Shown in pieces: positions 33,960 to 45,699 of a stretch of DNA of 64,000 nucleotides. The translations under genes were made by a program, and so were the position numbers. The stretch comes from Drosophila pseudoobscura. Lineage: Eukaryota; Arthropoda; Insecta; Diptera; Drosophilidae. Every line of letters begins with the position of its first letter. Within the stretch, counting starts at the first letter, position 1. The notes beneath the pieces were generated by a model that worked only from the letters and a program-made list of their open reading frames with translations, was not told the DNA's origin and made no database searches. The stretch lies in contig NC_046681.1 in assembly GCF_009870125.1 (NCBI RefSeq), positions 3,844,001 to 3,908,000 on the forward strand. The letters run 5' to 3'.

Positions 33960-36100
33960 GCCGATGCAGTTGCTGCCGCTGTGCATCAGGCTCTTCGGGT
34001 CTGCCTATATGTAGGCTTCTGTCGTACGATAACTGACTGTCGGTCTCTTATTATTATTCATATTATTTTCGCAGCCCTTATCGGCAGCGTTCAGTACCAT
34101 GGAGTCGCGCCACAGCATTGGAAATGTACCGATACGGCCGTTGGAGAGTGGAGACCTTTCCAATTCGATTGAATCTTTTCGAAGCCGAGCGTGAGGAGAG
34201 TAAGGTCTTGAGGTTGTTGAGGAACTCATTTCGAAATGATCGGATCAATATTTTTCATTTTATTCTGTTACACCTTTTTTATGAACTCGATTTATCACAA
34301 CTCCATAAAATCCATAAAATAAAAAAAAACCCCTAATTCATTAAATATTTATTTAATTTCCACCTAAAAAAAAGTTTTCAATTTTGTTGTCTTGTAACTA
34401 GACTGGTATCTGGAATCTAGACTGGAAACTAAAATCATTTACTCTCTGAAAACTTTCAGAAAATATACAATTGATGCAATATGCACTAAAATAGAACGAA
34501 TCAGTAATTCAAGACCTAAAGTGTCAAAGCAAACGTTAGAACTGAATGATGTGTATAATAATTCTAAGTTGATATAAGGCTCGGGATTACAAGATATAAA
34601 ATCAGTTTTTATCTTTCATAAAAGGTTTTCCATTTTATCCATCAGGAAGGGGAAATTTGTACAACTTATGTCTCCAAATGTGCCATTCAACTCAAGTCGT
34701 GTTTAGCTAAAGTTGAGTGTTGTTAGTGATAATATTTCCCAGTTTTACTGGTCTTTTATAAGATAAGCGTGTGACTATCTATACGGGGACTATTATCTGA
34801 GTCATCGTAATAACCTACATAAAGCCAACTGAGCAATTATGTTTGACTGTCCCTATCTACCGAGTCACATTGTTCCACAGGGATCTTCTCATCGATATCC
34901 TATCATCGTGAATCAAAATCAAATGTGGAAACATTCTTCTTTGATTTTTCAATAAACATTTATCAGGTTTCAGATTATTCCAAGCTATTAGTTAATATAT
35001 AGATTTAAGAAGATCATGCTGGCATGAAGGTGATTTTGTATTATTGCAGGAAGGAATGTGATCCTTTATTAATATTCCCTCTCTATAACATACATATATC
35101 CTTCAAGGTCATCAGCGCCTTATTCATCCCTTCCACTGGTTTGTCGTTCTTCAACCTTTCCACCTTTAAAGCTACATTCATACATAAATACTCCTCTGTG
35201 CGCTAACATGTGTTGGGTATGTTACAGCTATCTGCATAAATACAGACACAGATGTTCAAATGCTGGCTGTGACGGATACTCGGGAGGGTATTGTAGTATC
35301 GTCGTATAGTCGTATCGTTGTATGTACGCGAAGAGCGGGGGCTTTGCATATGAGTCGCCGAGTGCGTTTGTGTGCTCGATATATACAAATAAACATAAGC
35401 AGTGAGCAGGCGAGCAGGAATGATTAGCAGAGGCTGGCAGAAAAACGTAGAGTCATCGACATAGGCAGCGGCAGAAGCAGAAGCAGCGGCAGCGGAGTGT
35501 GTGTGTGTGTGTATATGTGGAGACGGGTGGAGTGTGCGACGGATGTTAATGTTACCCCATGAAAGCTAAAAACGGTAACAGACGACGCGACTGCGACGTT
35601 CTCACAAATTTGTACGTACATATGTTTGTATGTACAAACGTTCGTACGTACGAGTATGTAACATGTAGACATCTACATCTACAGATGTACATATGTAATC
35701 TTGTCTGTAATGAGCAATAACAGAAAAAAGGCAGTGACGCTGGCAGAGCGAAAGCCAAAACCAGAAATGGTATGAAAATGAAATGTAATAGGCAGCAGCA
35801 GCAGCACCAACGTCAACAGCGGAGGCCAGAGGGAAACGATATTTAAATATGTACAGGTACAAGCAACACACATATGTACATACATATTTACAAACATAGA
35901 TACGTACGTTTCTCTCGCGTGCATGAAAACATATGTAACCGTAAGTATGCTGTCTGACGACTCGTTCATACACGTAAATATATACATACATACATAAGTT
36001 TGGTTGTATGAAAATAGCATGTGCATGATGATGACGACGTACCAACAACAACAGCAACAACTTAATTTTTTGTGACTATCAACATCATTCGGGCGGCGTT
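33960..36100. other. Intergenic upstream of the Nimrod-like gene
   Basis: A/T-rich DNA with no supported coding exon. From about 35.6 to 36.0 kb there are dense TACATATGTA palindromic tracts, short (AGC)n runs and a (GT)n run at about 35.50 kb. Confidence 0.5.
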
Positions 36101-36112
36101 TAGTGATTTACC

Positions 36113-36300
36113 TACACTGGCCGCCAATAAAGTTGGGAAGGCAGTGTATTGGTTTCACAGGCGAGGTCAAAAATGTGGTTACGTACGAAGAAGATTGCGT
36201 AGGGTAATTCTCCTAGACTCATGGACGTACACTGGTCTCACAAAAAGTTAGGCAGCCCGCGTACTGATTTTACAGGCGAGGTCAGAAAAAATGGTCATGT
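36113..36300. mobile_element. Tc1-like terminal-repeat remnant (two direct copies)
   Basis: Two related blocks begin TACACTGG 115 bp apart (36,113 and 36,228). Each continues with AAAGTTGGGAAGGC- or AAAAGTTAGGCAGC-like sequence, then TACTGATTTTACAGGCGAGGTCA-like sequence. The TACACTGGTCTCACAAAAAGTT pattern resembles terminal repeats of Tc1-type transposons. Downstream, a plus-strand frame at 36,720-36,959 has a weak helix-turn-helix look (IAASLKTSTVRRVKNERGKP) and may be a transposase relic. Degenerate; the family is uncertain. Confidence 0.4.
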
Positions 36301-36339
36301 CGACAGAGATTTCTTATAAAATTTAAGGCTATACTATAC

Positions 36340-39300
36340 GTGCATACATTGTTTTTCATCCCTTCTTAAACACATCGTTAAATATATTCAAAGAAATGCA
36401 CTCCGTTTTGTTTACTTGATCTAGGGATTATCAGTTACGAGTCTGAAATCAAAAATCAAATGACGGGACCAATCAGAGACCCATTTAAACTAATCTCTCA
36501 CGTCGTGGAAGTTTTGTTTTGATTCGGCGACTGTTGTTTTCCATTGTCTTAAAATCTTACCCATATCCCGTATTATCGTGAAAAAGTCTGTTAGCAATGA
36601 GACGATCCGGTTGGAAATATCGGGGTAGTCCTGGTCATGTTATCGTGACGAGGCACAATTCACGGACAATCGCATTCATTTAATCTGGAAATGTTTCCAG
36701 AATTTTCCACTGATCAGCGGTGGCAGTAGAGAAAATTGCAGCATCATTGAAAACAAGCACTGTCAGACGTGTGAAGAACGAGAGGGGGAAACCACTATCG
36801 GGGTACGTGCGTGGCCAAAAGCTGATAAGTGAGTGCGACAAGGACTATGGAAAGCTGTCACCGATGACAGCGACAGTAATGACAATCACGAGTGCTGCAC
36901 AGATGCAACAGTCGAGTCAAACGAACCGATTAAGTTATGAAAATGATCAGTTTCACTGACGCTGTGCCGACGTCAGAATTGAAAAAAGGGGTACAATTTG
37001 CCTTGTATTTTTCCGTCAGTCTCTCTCCCCGTCCTGTGATTTCAATAGCCTACATATAGTGTACACCCGACAATTGTGTCAATAGTGAGTTGGTCAAAGT
37101 GAATTAAAACTGGTTTTTTTTAGCTATGTTCACATTTGCTGAAGTTTCATCTGAAGCATACATAAAAAAAACCGTGTACAGCATAACTTTTTGGAATATT
37201 CTGTCACCTGCACAACTGAATTTCAGTACGCTCCGTTCTCTTACCCTTGTAATAAAGTAGGTATTAAACAGCTTTAAATTCAGGTTATTATTGTACTAGT
37301 AATTGTTATTTATGCGGCCAACAACTGGCCACAGAGACTGAGAGAAGAACACACTTTCTTATCCGCTGATTCTGAGAGAACCACAAGTTAGGCTAACATA
37401 CATATGCACCGACATTCATTCCCCTCTGACCGTGCTAGTGTTGATGTACATACGAGTATGCTGTGTGAGTGTGTAGAAATGAGTTTGAATGAGTTGCTGC
37501 AAGTGTTTCGTTTTGAATGAACGGGTGTATCGGGAGGGAGAACTGCATGAACATACATATGTACATATGTATGTACTTGTATGTAAGTACGGTTGTATGT
37601 CGCTTGTTTGTCGATATGTACGTACACGTGTTATTTGATTTTCGTTTCGCTTTTTATGTCCGTCTCTATCTCTGTCGGTGGTGTCTCTGCTGTGCTATTG
37701 GCGTTGTTGTTGGTACATGAATATAAAATGTTGTTTATCTGTCCCCGCCACCCCACATCTCCCCCTTTCGATTGGAACATTGCTTCGTGCCCGCCCCGCC
37801 TCTGCTCTGCCTCTTTTAGTAGTTTTCTGTGAGCGAGAGTGCGAGTGTGTGTGCGTGTGTGGGTTTTGTATCGTTTTTGTATGTCGTGTGTGTATGTTTC
37901 CTTATTGTTGTGTGTACTTGTTTGCTGGCTCTGCTTTCCCTCTGCCTCTGCCACTGCCTCTGCCACTGCCACTGCCACTGTTTCTGCCGCTGCCTGGTTG
38001 TCTGGCTCACTTCTCACTTGTTCGCATGAACTTTTTGCTTTGGCTCTGTGCTGACGCCTGCTAATCAATGCTGAGCGCCGGGTTATTTCGCTATATCTAT
38101 ATGTACACAAACAAATCTACAAAAGTCACCGACGACATGCACATGCTCATGCTCTTTTGTTGCTCTCTCCCCCACCCCGTTCTCGAACAATCAGTGAGAA
38201 CACACATTAGGTCATGCATACACACATACGTTGTGGTGCGTGTAAATATGTACAAAACATATTGTTACACATGCCGAAACCGATGTACCCTGTCTGGTGT
38301 GGCAGCAGTGTGGGTATGCATATTAGGATTCTTATGACCACAGCCCAACATATGGCAAATCGCATTTTACACGTATCAGACTCTTCTAGTGCGTGTCAAT
38401 TGGGTTTATCATGTGAACATGTACAGTGGAAGACCAAAGTTTAAACAAAGACACTCATTTGACTACCGAGCAAAGAAGCATTATGAAAATATTGATGTGA
38501 GGATCTGATGACTCGTATAATGGGTAGCAGGTTGGTTCATATGTTTCTTGCATTGTTATTATGGCATGGACACTTGGAACGAATTGGTGTAGTATTTATT
38601 CCGTTATTATACATGATAAATTGTGTCCCACTCACACTTGACACCACTTGAAGTCTTTTGATCTCAGCCCTTTCAGTAAGGTGTCGTATTTAGACTTCAG
38701 TCGTCCACTGTAATTGCATGACGTGTGCTTTCTTAGTGGCCGACCATTCATTGAGAGCCAGATCAAACAAGCCCCAACAATGTAGGTCTTTAGGGTGGAC
38801 CTTTATAGTTCTTGTGGTGTGAATGAGCCGTGGGATGATGGGCGGTAGTAGACTTGAGTTGCTTTCAAATTATATTGGTGGGTAATACATCCACACAATT
38901 GGTCTTTGCTATGTAATAATAATTCCCTCCAGTATCAAAAAATTATCATATATGTATACTATGTGAATAATAAACTTATATTTTAAGAACCACCCTAACC
39001 TTATTCGATGCAGGTTCAATGTCCATTTTATTGTTAGCTTTATTGCTAGTTCGCATTTGAGGTGAGCTCTTCTTTTCCACATGCCTATGTGTTCCACATG
39101 TATTTCGAATTTTTATATGCTTTCTTTACGCTACCCGATATAATTCTCATGTACCGTTACACTTGTCGCACTCACACTCGCCCGAGCAGCAGAACATACA
39201 ACAACTTAAAGTATATGTACATACGTGCACATATTCATATGTATATATTATGTGTAGCTACATAGTTACATATGTATTTATAGTTGAGGAAGTGAGAAAA

Positions 39301-40530
39301 AAAAGAAAGCTCAATATTGCAACTATTTGTGTTGTAGTTTTGATGCAATAAAAGCCCCATTCCACTCGGAACCGCACGCCGTACACCAGTCGACCCATAG
39401 ACAAGGTTTACACTTGTTACCGATTCATGAGCTGCTGTTCTTTGGTAAATAATTTCATAATAATGTTGTTGTTGCGCGCATAACAAAAGATAAGCTGCAA
39501 AATACAAATTGCAACAATTACAATTGGGTTAATAATATATCGTTTTATCGCTTATCAGAAGGCGGTCCCCAACATATGAGTATGTAAGCTCCCCACTGCG
39601 CCCCAGCCCAGCTCGCTCGAAAGCAACACACAAACGCAGTTCTAACTGCTGCACGCACACGCAGAAATACACTCACACACACACAGTGTGGCGAGAGGCA
39701 GGAACGCTTTTGACATTTTGCAATAAAATAAATTAAACAATAAATTATAAATTTGTACAAAAAATGACTGTTGGAGGACCAGGCGCACAGCAAGGCGCAG
39801 CCGAATGAAAACGAACAAACGTACGGCCGACAGCAGCTGAGACGCTGACGGCGACTGAGACTGCGACTGCTACTGCTACTGCGATTTGTTGCTGGCCTGT
39901 GTGAAAGTTTTTTTCTCTGTCCTCTCTCTCTCTGCTCCGCCTATTTCCAATTCTCTTTATGCGACGCCGAAGTGCGTGCCCATGTGTGCGGGCTCCGGCC
40001 CCCGCGCCTAATCCGCCCGACTGCGAGTGAGTGACCAACTGGGAAGCCCGGTTCGGCTAAGGTGGGGTTAAAACCCTCATGTACGATGTTTTATGAGCTA
40101 CAAAGAGCACACATGTCCCGGTATGCGCTACCTGGAAGGTATCTCGGCTGCATGGGGTTTATCTGTATATGGGCGGGAATGTCCACTGCCATTCGATCGA
40201 TTCGATCTCCCAGCTGCTTGTCTAAGGTCAGTTTCGGATTAAATGAAAGAACTTACTATTAAGAACGCAGCAATTGATTGTAATTGTTTTGAAGAAGACA
40301 CCAGACTATGCTTGGAGTCTGAATACAAAAGTAGATTAAATATACTTAATAATATTATTATATTTCTTAATTGATATCTCCTGGACCACGTCGGTAATAA
40401 ACATTTGCCAGATACATGAATACATACATACATACATACATATGTGTGCATATGTACATTTAAAGTACATATTTATACCACCAATTATTTGTATATGTGC
40501 CAATCTTATACCCTCAGATCAAGGCAATAA
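36340..40530. other. Intergenic, microsatellite-rich
   Basis: No supported gene. Frames at 37.4-38.3 kb and 39.2-40.0 kb owe their openness to (CTG/CCA)n, (GT)n and CATATGTA repeats. CTGCCACTG-type repeats lie at about 37.95 kb, with a (GA)/(CT) tract at about 39.92 kb. Confidence 0.5.
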
Positions 40531-40549
40531 ATTGAATTGGTTTGTTGTT

Positions 40550-40630
40550 AGGTTAGGTTCAGGCGGTAGCCTGGGAGAGTGATGAAACCCTCCCAAGCTC
40601 ACTTGGACCTATAGAAGGTCCGTTGTGGTG
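40550..40630. mobile_element. 81-bp insertion with perfect 12-bp target-site duplication
   Basis: TGGTTTGTTGTT occurs at 40,538-40,549 and again at 40,631-40,642, directly flanking an 81-bp segment. The segment starts AGGTTAGGTTCAGGCGG and contains two hairpins: GGGAG(AGTGATGAAAC)CCTCCC and GGACCT(ATAGA)AGGTCC. A 12-bp duplication fits target-primed or endonuclease-mediated insertion of a small non-autonomous element. Similar AGGTTAGGTT...GGACCTATAGAAGGTCC sequences occur, as I recall, in other fly genomes; this was not checked. No Pol III promoter boxes are evident. Confidence 0.6.
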
Positions 40631-40642
40631 TGGTTTGTTGTT

Positions 40643-41451
40643 GCTCTGAAAAAATAATAATATTCAAGTTACGTATTATTTGGCTTGGCAAAATGATATT
40701 GTTTTTTTAATCTCCTCTTGAGAATTTCTATCACTTTAAAAGTTTGATATTATTTTTATTATATTATTCTTAAAGTGAAAAACGGAGTATTTTCATTATA
40801 AAAGGGGTTATAAAGATACATATGTAATGTTATCTTAATATATGAATTTAAATGAATAATAAAAAATAATGATTAAATTAAAAAATATCCTTGACTGGGG
40901 TTCTATTATGTTTGAAAGTCTTTAATGAATCTTTTAATCAATGAAACATATTCCTTGTTTTATTCTGTTTTTTTTGAGGTTAGCTCATTAAACGCTGCCT
41001 GACATCAGAAAATACATATGGAAACAAGACAATTTTGTTTAACCTATGACACTTATAATCTGCAACAGAATTTTGGTCTGTTGGCAAAGACGCGTGTGTC
41101 CCGCCTAGACGGAACCAAGATCATACACACCAAGACGCAATACTACATTTTAGGCTTATCTGCCAGAACAAACCGGAGCAAACATGTGTCTAAAGGTCAG
41201 TCAATGAAATCGAAGAACATACCAGATCAAAGACCGAGTTGTTGACTAATCGTCGGCTTGGCTTCTCGAGAGATTACTGGAGCCGGTAACCTATTTATTG
41301 CCCTTGTTCGCCCGATGTTCGAAACCACAACGTCATTGCCTGCTAAGCGATCCGAACCGATGCTGGGCAGTCTTATCAACGTCATGGACCGATGCTTTAA
41401 ATAGCGGCCGCTCTAGGAGCCCGGAGTTTATTTGACGAGCACGCCTTCAGG
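40643..41451. other. Upstream region of double bubble
   Basis: A/T-rich until about 41.0 kb, then GC-richer. CTTTAAATAG at 41,395-41,404 is a weak TATA-like element about 50 bp before the ATG. GCCTTCAG immediately before the ATG could instead be a splice acceptor for an upstream noncoding exon. The plus-strand frame at 41,018-41,245 has no recognisable domain. Confidence 0.35.
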
Positions 41452-43584
41452 ATGAACGACATGGACTTGGAGCGGAGAAACCTTAAGCCTGCCACCAGCT
41501 ACACCAGTACCTCGCTTCATGGGGCTGTCAAGCTGTGTCTGGATGTGGGTGGGACCAGTGCCTTGTCCCAGCTGCCACCACAGACCATACCCCGACGCTT
41601 CCAGGATGTGTGTCAGCAGTACGCGCAGCATCCAGCCCTTGTCTGGGAGACGCCCGGAACGGGGGAGGACGGGTGGACCACCTTAACCTATGCCGATTAT
41701 CAGCGGAGAGTGGAACAGACTGCTCTGATGCTGATTAATGTCGGATTGGAGGAACGCAGCTCGCTTGGCGTCTTGGCTTTCAATTGCCCCGAGTGGTTCT
41801 TTGCCGAGCTGGGAGCCCTGCGAGCTGGTGCCGTGGTGGCTGGTATCTATCCCAGCAACTCGGCGGAGGCTGTGCGTCATGTGCTGGCCACCAGCGAGGC
41901 CACGGTCTGTGTTGTGGACGATTCCCAGCAGATGGCCAAGCTGAGAGCCATCAAGGACACACTGCCACGCCTGAAGACAGTCATTCAACTGCACGGACCT
42001 TATGAAGCCTTCGTCGACAAAGAGGAGGGCTACTACAGCTGGAAGCAGCTTGAGGAGAAGACTTACTCGAACGATCTAAAGAAGGAGCTACTAGAAAGAG
42101 AGAGTCGGGTGTATGCCAACGAATGCGCCATGCTGATCTTCACCTCCGGGACTGTGGGTCTCCCCAAGGCGGTGATGCTCACCCACGACAGCATTGTCTT
42201 CAATGCGAAGTCCGCATCTGCCAGCATGAAGGACGTACAAGATGGCGAGGAGCGCATGGTCAGCTTTCTACCCCTCAGTCACATCGCTGCCCAAATATTC
42301 GATGTCTTCCTTGGCCTCGAACACGGAGGTTGTGTGACATTTGCCGACAAGGATGCGCTCAAGGGAACTCTGGTGCGAACGTTCCAGAAGGCCAAGCCGA
42401 CGCGTATGTTCGGTGTGCCGCGGGTCTTCGAAAAGTTCCAGGAGCGTCTGGTGGCCGCGGAGGCCAAGGCCAAGCCCTATTCGAGACTGCTGCTGTCCAA
42501 GGCCCGTGCGGCGGTGGCTGAATACCAATTGGCCGTGATGGCTGGGTGAGTTTTGGAACTTCAATTCGAAGTGGATCCGAAGGGTTACTAACTTTCGCCA
42601 TTTTGCAGAGAGAAGCCTTCGATCTACGCCATTACCAAATACTGGTTAGCCTCACGCATGATCCGACCCATTCGGCAGATGATGGGCTTGGATCACTGCC
42701 GAAGCTTTTTGACTGGCGGGGCCCCCACCTCCGATGAGATGAAGAACTTCTTCCTGGGCCTGGACATAGCGCTGGGCGAGTGCTACGGAATGTCAGAGAG
42801 CGGCGGAGCCATCACCCTGAACACGGAGATCTCGAATCTTTTCAGCTCAGGTCAGCCGATTGCTGGGGTGGCGGTGAAGGTCCAAGAGCCCGATGCTAGT
42901 GGGAAGGGGGAGATTATCATACGGGGACGCAGTACCTTCATGGGCTACCTGGGCCAGCCGGAGAAGACCAAGGAAACCATCAATGCGGACGGTTGGCTGC
43001 TCTCTGGTGATCTCGGCTACTTCGATCAGCATGGCAATTTGGTGATCTCTGGCCGACTCAAGGAACTGATCATCACGGCTGGCGGCGAGAACATTCCGCC
43101 CGTGCACATCGAAGAGCTGATTAAAAAGGAGCTGCCCTGCGTAAGTAATGCCCTGCTGGTCGGCGACCATCGCAAGTATCTCACAGTTCTGCTCTCGCTG
43201 AAAACGAAATCTGATCCCACGACGGGCATCCCGCTGGACGACCTACGGGAGGAGACTATCGAGTGGCTGCAAGAATTGGGCCTCAATCAGACCCGTCTCT
43301 CTGAGCTTCTGAGCATTCCTGCGGACCTGCAATTGCCCAACGACACGGCTGCCATGTCGGCGGCTCTGCAGATAACGGCGGAGCCAAAGCTCCTGGAGGC
43401 CATCGAGGCGGGCATCAAGCGGGCAAACAAGAATTCCATTTCGAGTGCCCAACGGGTGCAGAAGTTCGCCCTCATGCCGCACGAGTTCTCCCTGGCCACC
43501 GGCGAGCTGGGACCCACACTCAAGATTAGGCGCAACATAGTCCATGCCAAGTACGCCCAGATTATTGAGCGTTTGTATAACTGA
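41452..43584 (+). CDS. dbb: Bubblegum paralogue, long-chain acyl-CoA synthetase (double bubble / CG4500 type)
   Basis: Two exons, 41,452-42,545 and 42,609-43,584, join in frame (donor GG|GTGAGT, acceptor TTTTGCAG|A) to give 689 aa. It shares the ACSBG architecture with bgm: YxSNSAEAVRHVL (about 133-145), P-loop FTSGTVGLPKAVMLTH (230-245), YGMSESGG, SGDLGYFDQHGN, and [20 protein letters not shown], with SSAQRVQKFALMPHEFS near the C terminus. The P-loop has Ala where most members, including the neighbouring bgm, have Gly (PKAV rather than PKGV). The N terminus is longer than in bgm. It probably activates long or very-long-chain fatty acids redundantly with Bubblegum, as described in D. melanogaster. 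The symbol follows the double bubble literature; the FlyBase name may differ. It keeps one of the four bgm coding-region introns at a comparable place (after the MA-G region). Confidence 0.93.
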
Positions 43585-43836
43585 AAGTTCGCTTTTAAGA
43601 CGATTTCTTAGTTTAGGTTTATATATATTAATGAACTTTGGCACATGTAGTTGTGTAGACTGTGTCTTCTAGACACTAATATTTATATTATATATTGGCT
43701 TTGTTGAATTGAAGTTGTTGCTACGGACTGTGGACTATGATCTCTCGCGATCATGTCTGATGGGCTGCGATTCCATTTTGCTGATGTACTGAAGTATAGA
43801 AGCGGTTAAGTGTGGGCTCAAAAGAGATCCGGTATA

Positions 43837-45690
43837 TCAACTGACCACTTCATTGATGGCCTTCAGTTTCCGTTTACTCTGCTCCTTGCGATCCACAAAG
43901 CGCCTAAGCCAACGCAGACAGGCAAAGGTGATTGCTATGGCCACCAGCATCCAAATGATCACCGATCGCGAGTCAAAGCGGTCTGTGGGAATCTTGGGCC
44001 ATGTCAGTGGCGGTGGCGCTGGATTTAGCTCGTCAAACGATTTCTATTCACCCAAAGTAATTTTTTATAGATGTGATCTACTTATGGGATCTCGATTGGA
44101 CTTACCGCACACTGAACTTTGCTATGGATAACCTCGCCGATACTCAGGAGTACAATCGAACGGTTGCGTGCGTCTTCGATACAGTCTATGCCCTGAACCT
44201 TAGTCAAGTCCTCGCTCCAATCGCTCAAGAGGCTCCAGTTCCGAGCAAAGTTGAGGGAAGGAGGAGCTCTAAGTAGCAAATTCTTCACCAACCAGGCACA
44301 ACTCCAGTGGTTATCCGCCAGATTGATGTGCCCGAAATGAAGCAGACTGTTCAAATTGACCGATTGAAGGCGATTCGAGCTGAGATCCACAATCAGGGAC
44401 AGACGGTTTAGGGCTGGCGGCAGTCTTTGAAGAAAAGAGGCTTCGATAAGAGCATTTCCGTCCAGTTTTAGATGCCTCAAATGCGTCTGATATTGCATCA
44501 GCTTGGGCGATATATCTCTGATTCGATTGTGGGAGAGAATTATCTCCTCCAGTTGGGTGTTGGCATGGAACAAACTTTCCGATACGGATGTCAGTTGATT
44601 AAAGCTGGCGTCGACTTGGAGCAGGCTGGCAAGCGATTCCAGACTGCCATCCTCGATATGGGAGAGAATATTGTGGCTGATGTTGAGTCGCTGTGGATGG
44701 AGGATCAGGCATAAAGGATGTACAAGATTTTTACAATCGGACAGAGGCTTAGAGGTAATAACAAGTTTTACAACTTTCGTACTGGAACAAAGAACAATCT
44801 GTAGTCTATTTTATTGACCGTTCATAACCACTCACCTCTAGGGAATCCAATCCCACTAAGCTTTCCTTCGTTAGTTCAGTAAAATTGTTGCGACTCAAGT
44901 CCAGGACCTGGAGCTCAACGTTTGTCACAAATCCCTGCGGCTCCAACTTATTCAGTAGGTTGTTCGCTAGATTCAGATGAACCAACCGAGCAAGACCGCT
45001 TTGGGTGAGGAACTGAAGACAGTTTAATAAATTCCCGTCCAGACGGAGACTTCGTAGATGTGTATTGCTCTCAAAGGCGCCTGGATCTACGCCTTCGATC
45101 AGATTATGTTGAAGCGTCAGACTAGAAAGACGATGCAGGCCGTGAAACTGGCTGCCATCGATGAGCATCATTCGATTTCCATTGAGCTGGAGATGCTTCA
45201 AGTGCGAGAGGCCATAGAAGGCATCATCTGCGATCTGATTGATCTGATTGGAGCCCAAGTCGAGCATTTGCAGTTGGGGGTAGAGCACGAAGCTGTGGGC
45301 GTCCAGGCTGGACAGCCTGTTGTGACTGAGATCCAGGGATACAAGTGCTTCCAAGGGCTCGCTGGACCATGATCTCAGTTTGCTCAGGCTGTTGTGGGCG
45401 AACGAGAGGGACTGCAGCCGCGGCAGACCATGCAGGGAGAAGTCCTCCAAGCTACTCAGACCACTATGTTGCAGCTCCAGGTGCAGGAGGTGGCCGAATC
45501 GCATGAAGAAAGCGTTCTCAAGGTGCGGCAGGCTGCAGTTGCTGAGAGTCAGTGATGTCAGGAGCTCCATTCCCCGGATCATCGTCACCTCTGTTTTGTT
45601 GCAATTACTCATTTGCAGGCAGCTGACCCTGGAGCCGCTGTAAAGCAGCATCCAGAGCCAGAATAATATTTGGTACACCGCGTGGCACAT
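43837..45690 (-). CDS. Leucine-rich-repeat type I membrane protein, 548 aa, three exons
   Basis: Exons 45,690-44,836, 44,690-44,106 and 44,043-43,837 join in phase 0 (donors GAG|GTGAGT and GCG|GTAAGT; acceptors CATCCACAG| and GAATAG|). The protein has a signal peptide (residues 1-24) and a Cys-containing N-cap (CNKTEVTMIRG). It then has about 15 LRRs with LxxLxLxxN signatures (for example LVSLDLSHNRLSSLDAHSF, HLKHLQLNGNRM, HLNLANNLL). An LRRCT-like cap follows (DNHWSCAWLV ... GIDC). The last exon supplies a Pro-rich stalk, a single transmembrane helix (about 507-525, VIIWMLVAIAITFACL) and a short basic tail ending KAINEVVS. Its presumed role is as a cell-surface adhesion or receptor protein; the ligand is unknown. 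It is convergent with dbb, 252 bp from stop to stop, so the 3' UTRs may overlap. Orthologue not assigned. Confidence 0.88.
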
Positions 45691-45699
45691 TTCGCTGGA

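Noticed and set aside
35602..36060. 152-codon Tyr/Val-rich minus ORF
   Set aside because: Encoded by CATATGTA microsatellites; no coding character.
37631..38110. 159-codon minus ORF
   Set aside because: Open because of CTGCCACTG and GTGTGT repeats.
42123..42521. 132-codon alternative-frame ORF in the double bubble exon
   Set aside because: Frame shadow of the acyl-CoA synthetase exon.
45058..45372. 104-codon plus ORF opposite the LRR gene
   Set aside because: Antisense shadow; the minus frame has clear LRR periodicity and splice sites.
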